Source: Clostridium sp. JN-1
Lineage (GTDB): Bacteria; Bacillota; Clostridia; Clostridiales; Clostridiaceae
Direction of reading: 5' to 3'
Assembly (NCBI RefSeq): GCF_003718715.1
Contig: NZ_CP033465.1
Span: 1,488,001 to 1,552,000, forward strand
Length of the DNA: 64,000 nt
Part shown: positions 1-7,409 of the stretch, piece after piece
Layout of the letters: every line of letters begins with the position of its first letter
Position numbering within the stretch: position 1 is the stretch's first letter
The notes under the pieces: model-generated
The model's database searches: none
What the model was told of the DNA's origin: nothing
Seen by the model: only the letters and a program-made list of their open reading frames with translations
Position numbers and translations under genes: made by a program

Positions 1-838
1 GATCAGTGTAACCTGCTGTATCCGTATAATGCTCTTGAATATTTAAATCTGTTTCATGATAAAGAAGTCCATCAATTACATGAACTGCATCTCTAGCATT
101 AGTATTTATTACTTTTGTATAGAATGTTGAAAATTGATCACTTACAAATCTGTACATTGTTGTACCTTTACCAGTCCCATAATGAGGATTAGCATTAGCA
201 TATAAGGATGAAACACCAACCTGTACACGCATACCATCACTTGATGAAGTACTACCATCACCCCAAAATGCTGACAAAAATAATTTATGATGGTAATTAA
301 CTAATGTAGCTTGTGCTTTTTTCATGGCATCATCATATAACCTCCATTGAGCTGAATTTGCCATTTGTTTATAAGATATGCCTGGCGTTGAGTCTGACAT
401 CTTTGACAATCCTATGTTAGTTCCTATAGCCATTAGAGCTGCCATAAGAATTGTTTTTTCTTCACCTTTAGCAGAATTCCCAGTTGAAGCATGAATAAAA
501 CTCCTATCAAAGCCTGTCCATTTTGATACTTCTAAAAGTAGATCAGGAAGCTTAATTCTAGGTATCATCTTATAAAGTTTTTGACTTAATTGCATTGCTT
601 CAGGCGGAGTATCTTTTTTTAATCTATCTATATGTATTTTTGAATTTTCAATAACTACATCTTCCAATTTATCTATGTTTTTTGAGAACCATTTTAATTT
701 GTCATTTAATGATTCTAATCTTTCTGTAATATATTTTTTGACATTAAGATCTACAGCAAGTTTTGTGCCTGCTTGTTTAGCTATGTTCCATTCATCATAA
801 GATAATAAATATTCTTCGTAGACTAGTTCTACTGATTT
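1..838 (-). pseudogene. tnpA: Tn3-family transposase TnpA, internal fragment
   Basis: The minus-strand frame is open from 838 to the window edge, about 279 codons, and reads as the catalytic part of a Tn3-type transposase. Recognisable stretches are WTGFDRSFIHAST, FWGDGSTSSSDGMRVQVGV, HVIDGLLYHETDL and EHYTDTAGYTD. The WGDG and YTDT aspartates probably match the first two acidic catalytic residues of the family, and the third would lie beyond position 1. TnpA proteins are close to 1000 residues. Here the upstream frame hits TGA at 839-841, exactly where the palindrome 841-877 begins, so roughly the first 600 residues are missing. The protein cannot be functional unless the rest lies elsewhere. 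It marks the edge of a decayed transposon. The family call is from recognition and has not been searched. Confidence 0.85.
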
Positions 839-840
839 TC

Positions 841-877
841 ATAATCTCTTATTGACTATTTGTCAATAAGAGATTAT
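841..877. promoter_or_regulatory. Perfect palindrome over the promoter; candidate TetR operator
   Basis: Sixteen-base arms (ATAATCTCTTATTGAC at 841-856 and its exact complement at 862-877) flank the 5-base spacer TATTT. The dyad covers the -35 box and spacer of the promoter at 852-880 and overlaps its -10 box. There is no T-run on either side, so it is not an obvious terminator. A TetR-family gene is the second gene of the operon it controls, and such regulators usually bind dyads like this in their own promoter. The operator role is inferred. Confidence 0.6.
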
Positions 878-880
878 AAT
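852..880 (+). promoter_or_regulatory. Sigma-A type promoter for the reductase-TetR operon
   Basis: TTGACT at 852-857 and TATAAT at 875-880 are separated by exactly 17 bases, close to the vegetative consensus. The start codon of the first gene is at 934. The surrounding palindrome would let a bound repressor block polymerase. Confidence 0.75.
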
Positions 881-933
881 CAAGCTTGTCAAGACTAACC
901 AACATAATAAATGAAAAATGGAGGTACGCAATT

Positions 934-1851
934 ATGAGAATACTTGTTTATGGTGCAGGAGTGTTAGGATGTAATTTAGCACATTTACTCTATAAATCCA
1001 AAAAGAATGTAACGCTTCTTGCAAGAGGAAGTTGGTATGAGGAAATTAAACAGAATGGGCTAACAATCAGACATAAATTTAAGATTAAAAATACAAATGA
1101 TAAAATATGTGTGATTAATTCTTTGACGGATCAGGATTTCTATGATGTAATCTTTGTTGCTTTGAAATATACACAACTTGGAAGTATCATTCCGATTTTA
1201 AATAAGAATTCGAGTAGAAATATTGTTTTTATTGGGAACAATACAAATGCAAAAGAGTATTTAGATCTATTGAAAGAGAAAAACGTATTTTTTGGATTCT
1301 TTAGTGCAGCTGGGCAAAGAACCAATAAATATGTTGATTCTTTTTATTTAAATGAAATGACGATTGGAAGAATAGATAATTCTCATGAAAGTGATGAATG
1401 GATAAAGAGCATTTTTCAGGGAACAAAAATGAGACTTACCATTGAAAATAAAATGGATGATTGGCTAAAAAGTCATGCAGCATTGATTCTTCCGTTTGTA
1501 TATGCAGCATATTATACAGGGTATAATTATAGAAAAATCAAGAGAAATAAGATGGTTTTGTATAAAATTATAGATTCTGTAAGAGAGTATTATGATGTGT
1601 TAAAAGAACTTGGGTATGAGGTGTTGCCGAAGAGTGATTACGAATTTGTTACCTCGAAAAAAATCAAGTGTTATATGTTTTTAAAATTGTGTTGCTATAC
1701 GTCACTTGGAGATCTGTGCGTATGCGATCATGCAAAAAATGGTAAGAATGAGATGATAAAATTAAATGATGAGTTCCGAGAATTGTTAGCAAATGCAATG
1801 GTGAGAACACCCAATGCAGATGTTCTTGAAAAATACATACCATCTAAATAA
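934..1851 (+). CDS. Ketopantoate reductase-like (ApbA/PanE family) protein
   Basis: A 305-residue NAD(P)-dependent 2-oxo-acid reductase homolog of the ApbA/PanE family, which reduces ketopantoate to pantoate in pantothenate synthesis. The Rossmann glycine motif GAGVLG is at residues 7-12 and LLARG follows the second strand. Lys179 in DDWLKSHAAL sits where the catalytic lysine is expected. Length fits the family. I chose ATG 934 because GGAGG lies at 920-924; an in-frame ATG at 886 has no such site. The gene is followed 13 bp later by a TetR regulator and shares its promoter. By eye both genes look slightly less AT-rich than their neighbours. The real substrate is uncertain, because many regulator-linked members of this family are not PanE. 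Confidence 0.8.
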   Translation: MRILVYGAGVLGCNLAHLLYKSKKNVTLLARGSWYEEIKQNGLTIRHKFKIKNTNDKICVINSLTDQDFYDVIFVALKYTQLGSIIPILNKNSSRNIVFIGNNTNAKEYLDLLKEKNVFFGFFSAAGQRTNKYVDSFYLNEMTIGRIDNSHESDEWIKSIFQGTKMRLTIENKMDDWLKSHAALILPFVYAAYYTGYNYRKIKRNKMVLYKIIDSVREYYDVLKELGYEVLPKSDYEFVTSKKIKCYMFLKLCCYTSLGDLCVCDHAKNGKNEMIKLNDEFRELLANAMVRTPNADVLEKYIPSK

Positions 1852-1864
1852 TAAGGAGGAATCT

Positions 1865-2449
1865 ATGACGAAACGAATCAATGATACAAAACAAAGAGAA
1901 AAGCAAATAGTACAGGCTGCTCAAAAAATATTTCTAAAAAAAGGATACTTTAGAACAACGATTGACGATATTGCCGCAGAAGTAGGGGTAGTAAGGGGAA
2001 CAGTTCTTCACTACTATAATAGTAAGGAAAAGTTAATGGAAGCAGTGCTAAATCATAAGGGTGATTCCTTTATACCATACGTTACAAAGATTATTGAAAA
2101 TCAGGATGTTTCTGTAACGGAACGTTTGCACAAAATTATAGAACTGTGCTCAGAGCAGTTTTCAAATGTCAAACCTCAATTGATAAGATACCAGAGAGAT
2201 TATGAAAAATTTCGTTTTCTTCTTGATCAGATTAGGATTCAAACGTTTTATCAACTGTGTGAGCCCTTTCAAAAGCTGTTAGATGATGGTTGTAAAGAAG
2301 GTGTCTTTTGTATCCATGATACTAGAGCCAGAGCAAATAGTATTGTGTTTGCAATATTTGGAGTAACCGGTGCTGACATCTCAACTGAAGCACTCCTTGC
2401 AGAACTACAAATTATAATTAATAAATTTACTCAATCACATATAAATTAA
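1865..2449 (+). CDS. TetR/AcrR-family transcriptional regulator
   Basis: A 194-residue regulator. The N-terminal helix-turn-helix at about residues 32-51 reads TTIDDIAAEVGVVRGTVLHY, a typical TetR signature, followed by YNSKEKLMEAVL. The C-terminal half is the variable ligand-binding and dimer domain. ATG 1865 was chosen because AAGGAGGA is just upstream at 1852-1860. It is co-transcribed with the ketopantoate reductase-like gene and probably represses that operon through the palindrome at 841-877. The inducer is unknown. The pair stands next to a broken Tn3 transposase, so acquisition by transfer is plausible but not shown. Confidence 0.85.
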   Translation: MTKRINDTKQREKQIVQAAQKIFLKKGYFRTTIDDIAAEVGVVRGTVLHYYNSKEKLMEAVLNHKGDSFIPYVTKIIENQDVSVTERLHKIIELCSEQFSNVKPQLIRYQRDYEKFRFLLDQIRIQTFYQLCEPFQKLLDDGCKEGVFCIHDTRARANSIVFAIFGVTGADISTEALLAELQIIINKFTQSHIN

Positions 2450-2613
2450 GCACTCTTGATGAAAAAATATCTAAAATAAATACTAAAAATAAAGATGTGT
2501 CCAAATTGTTTTTAACTATTTGGACATCAGTGGCTCAAGCTTAGGCAAATAAAAGGTTAGTTGAAAAATTAATTGACGATTATTTTATATCAGGAAAAAT
2601 AACTCAACTATAA
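2446..2613 (+). pseudogene. Coding remnant with one in-frame TAG
   Basis: One frame running through and past the TetR stop reads as protein-like sequence for 55 codons: KDVSKLFLTIWTSVAQA, then TAG at 2542-2544, then ANKRLVEKLIDDYFISGKI, ending at TAA 2611-2613. The TAG sits where a Trp codon would fit by a single base change. No start codon or ribosome site exists. It looks like the C-terminal tail of a lost gene that was joined to the TetR gene. I do not recognise the family. A hairpin with 10-base arms (2598-2623) covers its end. Confidence 0.4.
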
Positions 2614-2623
2614 TTGAGTTATT
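2598..2623. other. Hairpin at the end of the coding remnant
   Basis: AATAACTCAA and TTGAGTTATT flank the 6-base loop CTATAA. No T-run follows on the plus strand, so terminator function is weak at best. Confidence 0.4.
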
Positions 2624-3096
2624 AAAAATCAAAGTAAGAAAATTATTATATTGGGTTAAGAACCGACATTTTCAGCAAAATTCATGTTAAATCATAAAAC
2701 TAAGAGTTTTTACTCACATTAAGGCAGTATTATCCATGAATATACCATAAAATATAAAATTTCAGTGTTTTAGTACTTTATCTGTGGTAATGGTTTTATA
2801 ATATAAAAGACACTTATAAAGCTGCCGCTTATAAGACTTATAAGCAAGTCCATTGAACTTAATTCTTTAACGTGGGATTTGTCGGAAATGTTGGCTGCAC
2901 CCCTATATAGTATAATATAAAAATGCAGTAAATATTTGTATTACATTATATTGAAAAACATACAAAATAAATATTTTATGTAAATATTAAATAAATTGTG
3001 CAAAACTACTGTTAAATTTGATTATTTTTATATATAATAATAGATAGTAAGAATCAACTTATAAAATAATTTAATTTGGAGGGGGAGTGTATAATA
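2614..3096. other. Non-coding AT-rich gap with a CTTATAA dyad
   Basis: No convincing gene was seen. The clearest structure is GCTTATAAG-A-CTTATAAGC at 2827-2845, with another CTTATAA just upstream at about 2813. It could be an operator or a remnant. The ribosome site of the next gene, GGAGGGGGA, closes the gap. Confidence 0.35.
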
Positions 3097-3585
3097 ATGA
3101 GTAAAAATGGATATTGCATATTTGATTACAATAAGCTATGTAATAATTGTGGTGAATGTGATAGATGCGATATAGATCCAAGTAAGAAATGTAACAACTG
3201 TGGAAAATGTCTAGAAGAAGGGGGATATGATATGAAAGCTATAAAGATTGATGAAGTTGTCATGGGTGATGAAAAATTAGATACAGATGAAAGTTCAAAA
3301 AATTCAGTAAAAATGGTAAATACAGCAATAAAAAGTACAAACACTGGACTCAACTGTCAAGATAAAAAAACATGTACAGATAAAGAAATTGAAAATGATA
3401 ATACTAAAGACGAAGAAATACATACAGATGTAGATTCTTCAAATAACTGGAAACCAAACATAGAATATATAGATGATGTAGAAGGCTTAAATGATTTACT
3501 TAAAGACATAAAGAAACTCGACGAAGTTGCTTTTGAAGAATTTCCTGGGCTTATAAGATTTAAAAATGAAAGATATAAAAATTAA
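3097..3585 (+). CDS. Cys-rich acidic protein, possible Fe-S or metal binding
   Basis: A 162-residue protein of unknown function. The first 38 residues hold eight cysteines (7, 15, 18, 21, 24, 32, 35, 38) in a run CNNCGECDRC and a second CNNCGKC, a CxxCxxCxxC plus CxxCxxC pattern. That spacing suggests iron-sulfur or zinc binding, although it is not the standard ferredoxin motif. The rest is acidic, Asn/Ser/Thr-rich and probably partly disordered, with a more ordered C-terminal end (about residues 125-162). There is no signal peptide or membrane segment. ATG 3097 follows GGAGGGGGAG. It converges with the Xer gene, and the two share a terminator hairpin. Confidence 0.7.
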   Translation: MSKNGYCIFDYNKLCNNCGECDRCDIDPSKKCNNCGKCLEEGGYDMKAIKIDEVVMGDEKLDTDESSKNSVKMVNTAIKSTNTGLNCQDKKTCTDKEIENDNTKDEEIHTDVDSSNNWKPNIEYIDDVEGLNDLLKDIKKLDEVAFEEFPGLIRFKNERYKN

Positions 3586-3593
3586 TAGGGGAC

Positions 3594-3619
3594 AGCAGCT
3601 GATATTTTTATCAGCTGCT
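3594..3619. terminator. Bidirectional terminator hairpin
   Basis: AGCAGCTGATA (3594-3604) pairs with TATCAGCTGCT (3609-3619) around TTTT. It serves the Cys-rich gene and overlaps the stop codon of the convergent recombinase gene. Confidence 0.75.
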
Positions 3620-4598
3620 ATTCTTTACTTAGAGGATTTGATTTTACAGCTTCTCTTAATTCTTCATCGTCAACGTGAGTATATATTTGAGTAGTTGATA
3701 CATTTTCGTGGCCCAGTATTTCTTGTAAACTTCTTATATCTACATTTCCGTATTTATACATAAGAGTTGCCGCTGTATGTCTTAATTTATGAGGAGTATA
3801 TTTTTGCGTATCTAAGTTAGCTTTTGCTAAGTATTTTTTTAACATCAATTCTACGGAACGTTTGTTGATTCTTTTATAATTTTTGCTTATGAAAAGGGCA
3901 TCTTTATCTATTATTTTATCTATCTTCTTATTTCTAATATTTAAATATGAAGAAATTGCTTTTAAACAAGCATCATTTAAATAAACAGTTCTTTCTTTAT
4001 TCCCCTTTCCTATTACTTCTAATATATCGCCTTTGATTTTAGAAATGTTTATTCCGCATAACTCTGAAAGTCTTAAACCGCAATTTAAAAATATAGTGAT
4101 TATACAATAATCTCTTTCTTTATACTTTCCATCAATTGCGTTTAGAAGATTCCTGCTTTCATCTAAGGTTAAATAAATTGGATTTCTTTTTTCTATTTTT
4201 GGAGATTCAAGTTCTAAAGCAGGATTATCGGATATAACTTTAGCCTTGCCATATAAATATTTAAAAAAAGACTTAATAGAAGCTACTTTTCTTGCCCTTG
4301 CATAACTCCCATTGTTTCTATAATTTTCAGCAAATGATATAAAAGCAAAGAGATCATTTAATTTTATTTTCTTTAAAAAAACATCATCTATGTCATTTAT
4401 TTTTATTTTTTCAAAATCACAGTTATTTGGCACCATACCTCTATACAATTTCATGAATCTAAAAAACATAGTCAAATCTGACTTATATGCTGATGTGGTG
4501 TTTTTAGACTTACCCTTTATAGTTCCTAAATAATTTAGAAAGTCATTTAAATACTCAGGAAGATCAGGATTATATATATTATTTAACCTATAATTCAT
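3618..4598 (-). CDS. Tyrosine recombinase, XerC/XerD type
   Basis: A 326-residue site-specific recombinase. The N-terminal core-binding (SAM-like) domain covers about residues 15-125. The catalytic domain holds Arg176 in GLRLSEL, a lysine near 198-201, His270 and Arg273 in HKLRHTAATLM, His297 in LGHENVS and nucleophile Tyr306 in QIYTHV, so the full R-K-H-R-H-Y set is present. Length and motifs fit Xer proteins that resolve chromosome dimers at dif, but related proteins act on mobile elements. The start ATG has AGGAGAC in front. A perfect palindrome with 11-6-11 geometry lies 23 bp upstream of the start codon and could be its target or operator. It is not beside any clear prophage genes. Confidence 0.85.
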   Translation of the reverse strand: MNYRLNNIYNPDLPEYLNDFLNYLGTIKGKSKNTTSAYKSDLTMFFRFMKLYRGMVPNNCDFEKIKINDIDDVFLKKIKLNDLFAFISFAENYRNNGSYARARKVASIKSFFKYLYGKAKVISDNPALELESPKIEKRNPIYLTLDESRNLLNAIDGKYKERDYCIITIFLNCGLRLSELCGINISKIKGDILEVIGKGNKERTVYLNDACLKAISSYLNIRNKKIDKIIDKDALFISKNYKRINKRSVELMLKKYLAKANLDTQKYTPHKLRHTAATLMYKYGNVDIRSLQEILGHENVSTTQIYTHVDDEELREAVKSNPLSKE

Positions 4599-4620
4599 AA
4601 TATTAGTCTCCTATTCTCAA

Positions 4621-4656
4621 TACAACTTCGCTAAATGTATATTTAGCGAAGTTGTA
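4621..4656. promoter_or_regulatory. Perfect 36-bp palindrome upstream of the Xer gene; candidate recombination core or operator
   Basis: Sixteen-base arms (TACAACTTCGCTAAAT and its complement) flank GTAT. No T-run follows on either strand, which argues against a terminator. The inner 28 bp can be read as two 11-bp arms (ACTTCGCTAAA) around a 6-bp centre, the geometry of dif sites. The AACTTCG core and an ATGTATAT centre also resemble loxP. Both comparisons are from memory. Confidence 0.5.
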
Positions 4657-4892
4657 TATAATAAAATAAAGCAAATTTGCAGTACATACAAGTAATATAT
4701 ACTGTAAATTTTGATTTAGTATGCATAGCTTGTACAAATCATTAAATCATTTGAATATAATTTGATTACATTGAAAAATATGTCAAATCAAGTATAATCT
4801 TTTTATAAAAAATAAAATTGCTGCATTTATAGAAATCTACATTTACATTGGTTTTAAAATTTTATTTTTAAAATTACAGAGATCGTGTTATT
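4657..4892. other. AT-rich spacer, no gene seen
   Basis: The stretch between the palindrome and the end of the CutA-like gene is AT-rich. It probably holds the terminator of that gene and a weak promoter for the Xer gene. I see no coding frame and no strong repeat. Confidence 0.4.
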
Positions 4893-5231
4893 TTAAAATT
4901 GAGGATTAATTATTGGGATTATATTTATAACTGGTTGTTCATATGGATGGTTTTTCTTAATTTCAATTAAAACTTTTTCAATTAAACCTTTATGGCAGCA
5001 AAACTCTAATTTACATTCTTTTGATTTACATATTTGACCAACAGTTCCCTTGAAAGGATTAGCACCTTCTAGAGGTCTCCAGTATCCTGTAGTTTCTGAA
5101 ACAGAAATACAATTATCATAATTTTCATCAATAGTTAAAGCACCTATATCATTAAGGTGACTTCGCAAGCTATCCACATATTGTTTTGGAATATATGTTT
5201 CTACCTTTACATTATCAAAATTAAAATCCAT
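4893..5231 (-). CDS. Stand-alone YqfO/CutA-like domain protein
   Basis: A 112-residue protein matching the domain inserted in NIF3/YqfO proteins and resembling CutA1 and PII folds. The typical WRPLEGANPFKGTVG stretch is at about residues 51-65, followed by HPYEQPVINIIPI near the C-terminus, the usual end of this domain. The protein lacks the flanking NIF3 metal-binding halves, so it is a free-standing version, as often found in Firmicutes. Start 5231 is preferred over an in-frame start at 5252 because AAGGTGAG lies before it. Function is not established: a metal-binding or trimeric regulatory role is inferred from fold only. Confidence 0.7.
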   Translation of the reverse strand: MDFNFDNVKVETYIPKQYVDSLRSHLNDIGALTIDENYDNCISVSETTGYWRPLEGANPFKGTVGQICKSKECKLEFCCHKGLIEKVLIEIKKNHPYEQPVINIIPIINPQF

Positions 5232-5415
5232 TAAATGCTCACCTTCTATCATTGAATTTTAAATTATTGATATTAATTTTATCTATCAAAATTATACCCT
5301 ACTGCTTTAAATATGTCTATGACATTTAGTTGTGTGAAATTTCTTAATAATTGAATAAAACTAGCATTTTTGGTTAAAAATATACAAAAGAATAAGATAT
5401 AGGAGATTTTTATAA

Positions 5416-6312
5416 ATGATAGTTGGAATTCCTAAAGGATTGTTGTATTGTAGATATTCACCTTTTATAAATACTTTTTTTAAAAAGCTTAATGTAAAAG
5501 TTGTAACTTCCCCTGATACTAATAAAAAAATATTAGATATGGGAGCAAAATTTTGTATTGGTGAAGCATGCTTACCCATTAAAATTTTTCATGGGCACAT
5601 TGCATATTTAAGAGATAAATGTGACATTATTTTAATACCACGTATTATGAAAATAAAAAAAGAAGAATTTATTTGCCCTGAATTCTGTGGACTGCCTGAA
5701 ATGGTAATAAATGATGTACCTAATATGCCTAAAACCATAACCTACCCTATTTATGCTTTTTCAAAAAAAAGTTTAAATAAGTGGATTTTAAATACTGGAT
5801 TTTTATTTACTAAAAACTACTTTAAAATTCAAAGGGCTTATGAAGCTGCAATATTAGAACAAAAAAGACATATATTTGGCGTAAATGATAATGATTGCAA
5901 TTTGAAAATTGCTCTAGTTGGGCACCCGTATAATTTATATGATAACTTTAGTAATATGGATATAGTAAATAAATTAAAACGTCTTGGTATAGGAATAGTA
6001 ACTGAAGAAAAATTAGATAGGAGTATAATAAACCTTCAAGTTAAGGATCTTTTAAAAAAGCCATTTTGGACATTTGCTAAAAATTCTTATGGTTTTTCTA
6101 CATATATGGCCAAAAATAAAATGGTTGATGGCATAATATATGTATCTTCTTTTGCATGCGGCATTGATTCAGTAGTAGTGGAACTAATTAAAAATAAATT
6201 AGGCAACTTCCCTATTATGGTATTAAAAATAGATGAACATACGGGTGAAGCTGGATTTAATACTAGACTGGAAGCATTTGCAGATATGATAGAAAGGAGA
6301 AAATATAGATGA
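5416..6312 (+). CDS. DUF2229/acyl-CoA dehydratase activase-related protein
   Basis: A 298-residue protein that begins MIVGIPKGLLYCRYSPF, the start seen in DUF2229 proteins, which are related to the D component of 2-hydroxyacyl-CoA dehydratases. Conserved cysteines occur in FCIGEACLP (47 and 52) and ICPEFCGLPE (87 and 91), probable Fe-S ligands. The ending GEAGFNTRLEAFADMIERR is shared with the next gene product, so the two are paralogous. It is first of three overlapping genes (ATGA overlap with the next) ending in a BadF-type ATPase. In many clostridia these parts form one large fused protein; here they are separate. The substrate is unknown. Confidence 0.75.
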   Translation: MIVGIPKGLLYCRYSPFINTFFKKLNVKVVTSPDTNKKILDMGAKFCIGEACLPIKIFHGHIAYLRDKCDIILIPRIMKIKKEEFICPEFCGLPEMVINDVPNMPKTITYPIYAFSKKSLNKWILNTGFLFTKNYFKIQRAYEAAILEQKRHIFGVNDNDCNLKIALVGHPYNLYDNFSNMDIVNKLKRLGIGIVTEEKLDRSIINLQVKDLLKKPFWTFAKNSYGFSTYMAKNKMVDGIIYVSSFACGIDSVVVELIKNKLGNFPIMVLKIDEHTGEAGFNTRLEAFADMIERRKYR

Positions 6313-7409
6313 AAATAACTTTTCCCCACTTTGGATATACCTATCTTGCTGTAAAAGCAATTTTTGATGGTTTGGGCATAGATTATGTAATTCCTCCTAT
6401 AAATAATAAAACTGCTATTGAAATAGGAACTAGATATTCTCCAGAAGAAATATGCCTGCCATTTAAAATTATGATTGGCAATTATATTCAAAGTATAGAA
6501 CAAGGTGCTGATACAATACTCATTATTGGAAGCTGCGGTCCATGTAGGTTTGGAGAATACTGCGAACTACAGATGAATATATTAAAAAAACTAGGATATG
6601 GCTTAAACATTATTGTGCTAGATAAGCCATCTGCAATAGGAATAAAAGAATTGTTGAATAGATTATATAAAATTTCTTCTAGCAGCTCAGTTGATACTAG
6701 AGAAAAGTTAAGGACTTTGTATACTGCAAATAAGATCATAAATTTATTAGATAAAATAGAGAGAAATGTCCATTTATTTGCAGGATATGAGATGAAAAGA
6801 GGCTGGTATAAGAATATTTTTAAGGAATGCATCAAAAAAGCTTATGACTGTAATGATCCTTATAGTATGTTAAAATTACTTGAACATTATGACCTTATGA
6901 TAAGAAAGGCACCTTTAAATAAAAAGAAGAAACCACTTAAAATAGCAATTGTAGGAGAAATATATACTATAATAGAACCATTTGCAAATCTTTATATAGA
7001 AGATAAACTTATGGATTATGAAGTTTGCTCTTATAGAAGGTTGAGTCCTAGTTGGTGGATTAAGAATACTATACTAAGTATATTCAACCTCAATTCTATT
7101 GATATAAGGAAAGCATCGAAAGAATATCTTCCCCTATCAATAGGTGGTTATGCAAGAGAATGTGTAGGAGAATCGCTAATTGCAAAGAAAGATGGATTTG
7201 ATGGTGCTATTCAAATATTGCCTATGGGATGTATGCCAGAAATCGTTTCAAAGTCAATATTACCATCAGTGTCTAGAAATAATGACTTTCCAATAATGAC
7301 ACTAATAGTAGATGAAATGACTGGAGAAGCAGGTTACTTAACTAGAATAGAAGCATTTTTAGATTTACTTGAGAGGAGAAGAGAAAATAATGTATCACAT
7401 GGGAGTTGA
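6309..7409 (+). CDS. 2-hydroxyacyl-CoA dehydratase D-component-like protein
   Basis: A 366-residue protein. Conserved parts are PHFGYTYLAVKAIF at the N-terminus, EEICLPFK (Cys49), GSCGPCRFGEYC (Cys76, 79, 85) and a C-terminal DEMTGEAGYLTRIEAF. These cysteines probably hold an iron-sulfur or double-cubane-type cluster. The start overlaps the previous stop by 4 bases, and AAAGGAGA precedes it. The gene end overlaps the next start by 20 bases, which indicates tight translational coupling. With the ATPase downstream it likely forms an ATP-driven low-potential electron transfer system. Whether it dehydrates a 2-hydroxyacyl-CoA or acts on another small molecule cannot be told. Confidence 0.75.
   Translation: MKITFPHFGYTYLAVKAIFDGLGIDYVIPPINNKTAIEIGTRYSPEEICLPFKIMIGNYIQSIEQGADTILIIGSCGPCRFGEYCELQMNILKKLGYGLNIIVLDKPSAIGIKELLNRLYKISSSSSVDTREKLRTLYTANKIINLLDKIERNVHLFAGYEMKRGWYKNIFKECIKKAYDCNDPYSMLKLLEHYDLMIRKAPLNKKKKPLKIAIVGEIYTIIEPFANLYIEDKLMDYEVCSYRRLSPSWWIKNTILSIFNLNSIDIRKASKEYLPLSIGGYARECVGESLIAKKDGFDGAIQILPMGCMPEIVSKSILPSVSRNNDFPIMTLIVDEMTGEAGYLTRIEAFLDLLERRRENNVSHGS

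Noticed and set aside
4621-4656. Reading the xer-upstream palindrome as a terminator
   Set aside because: No T-run follows on either strand, and no gene ends close enough to need it.
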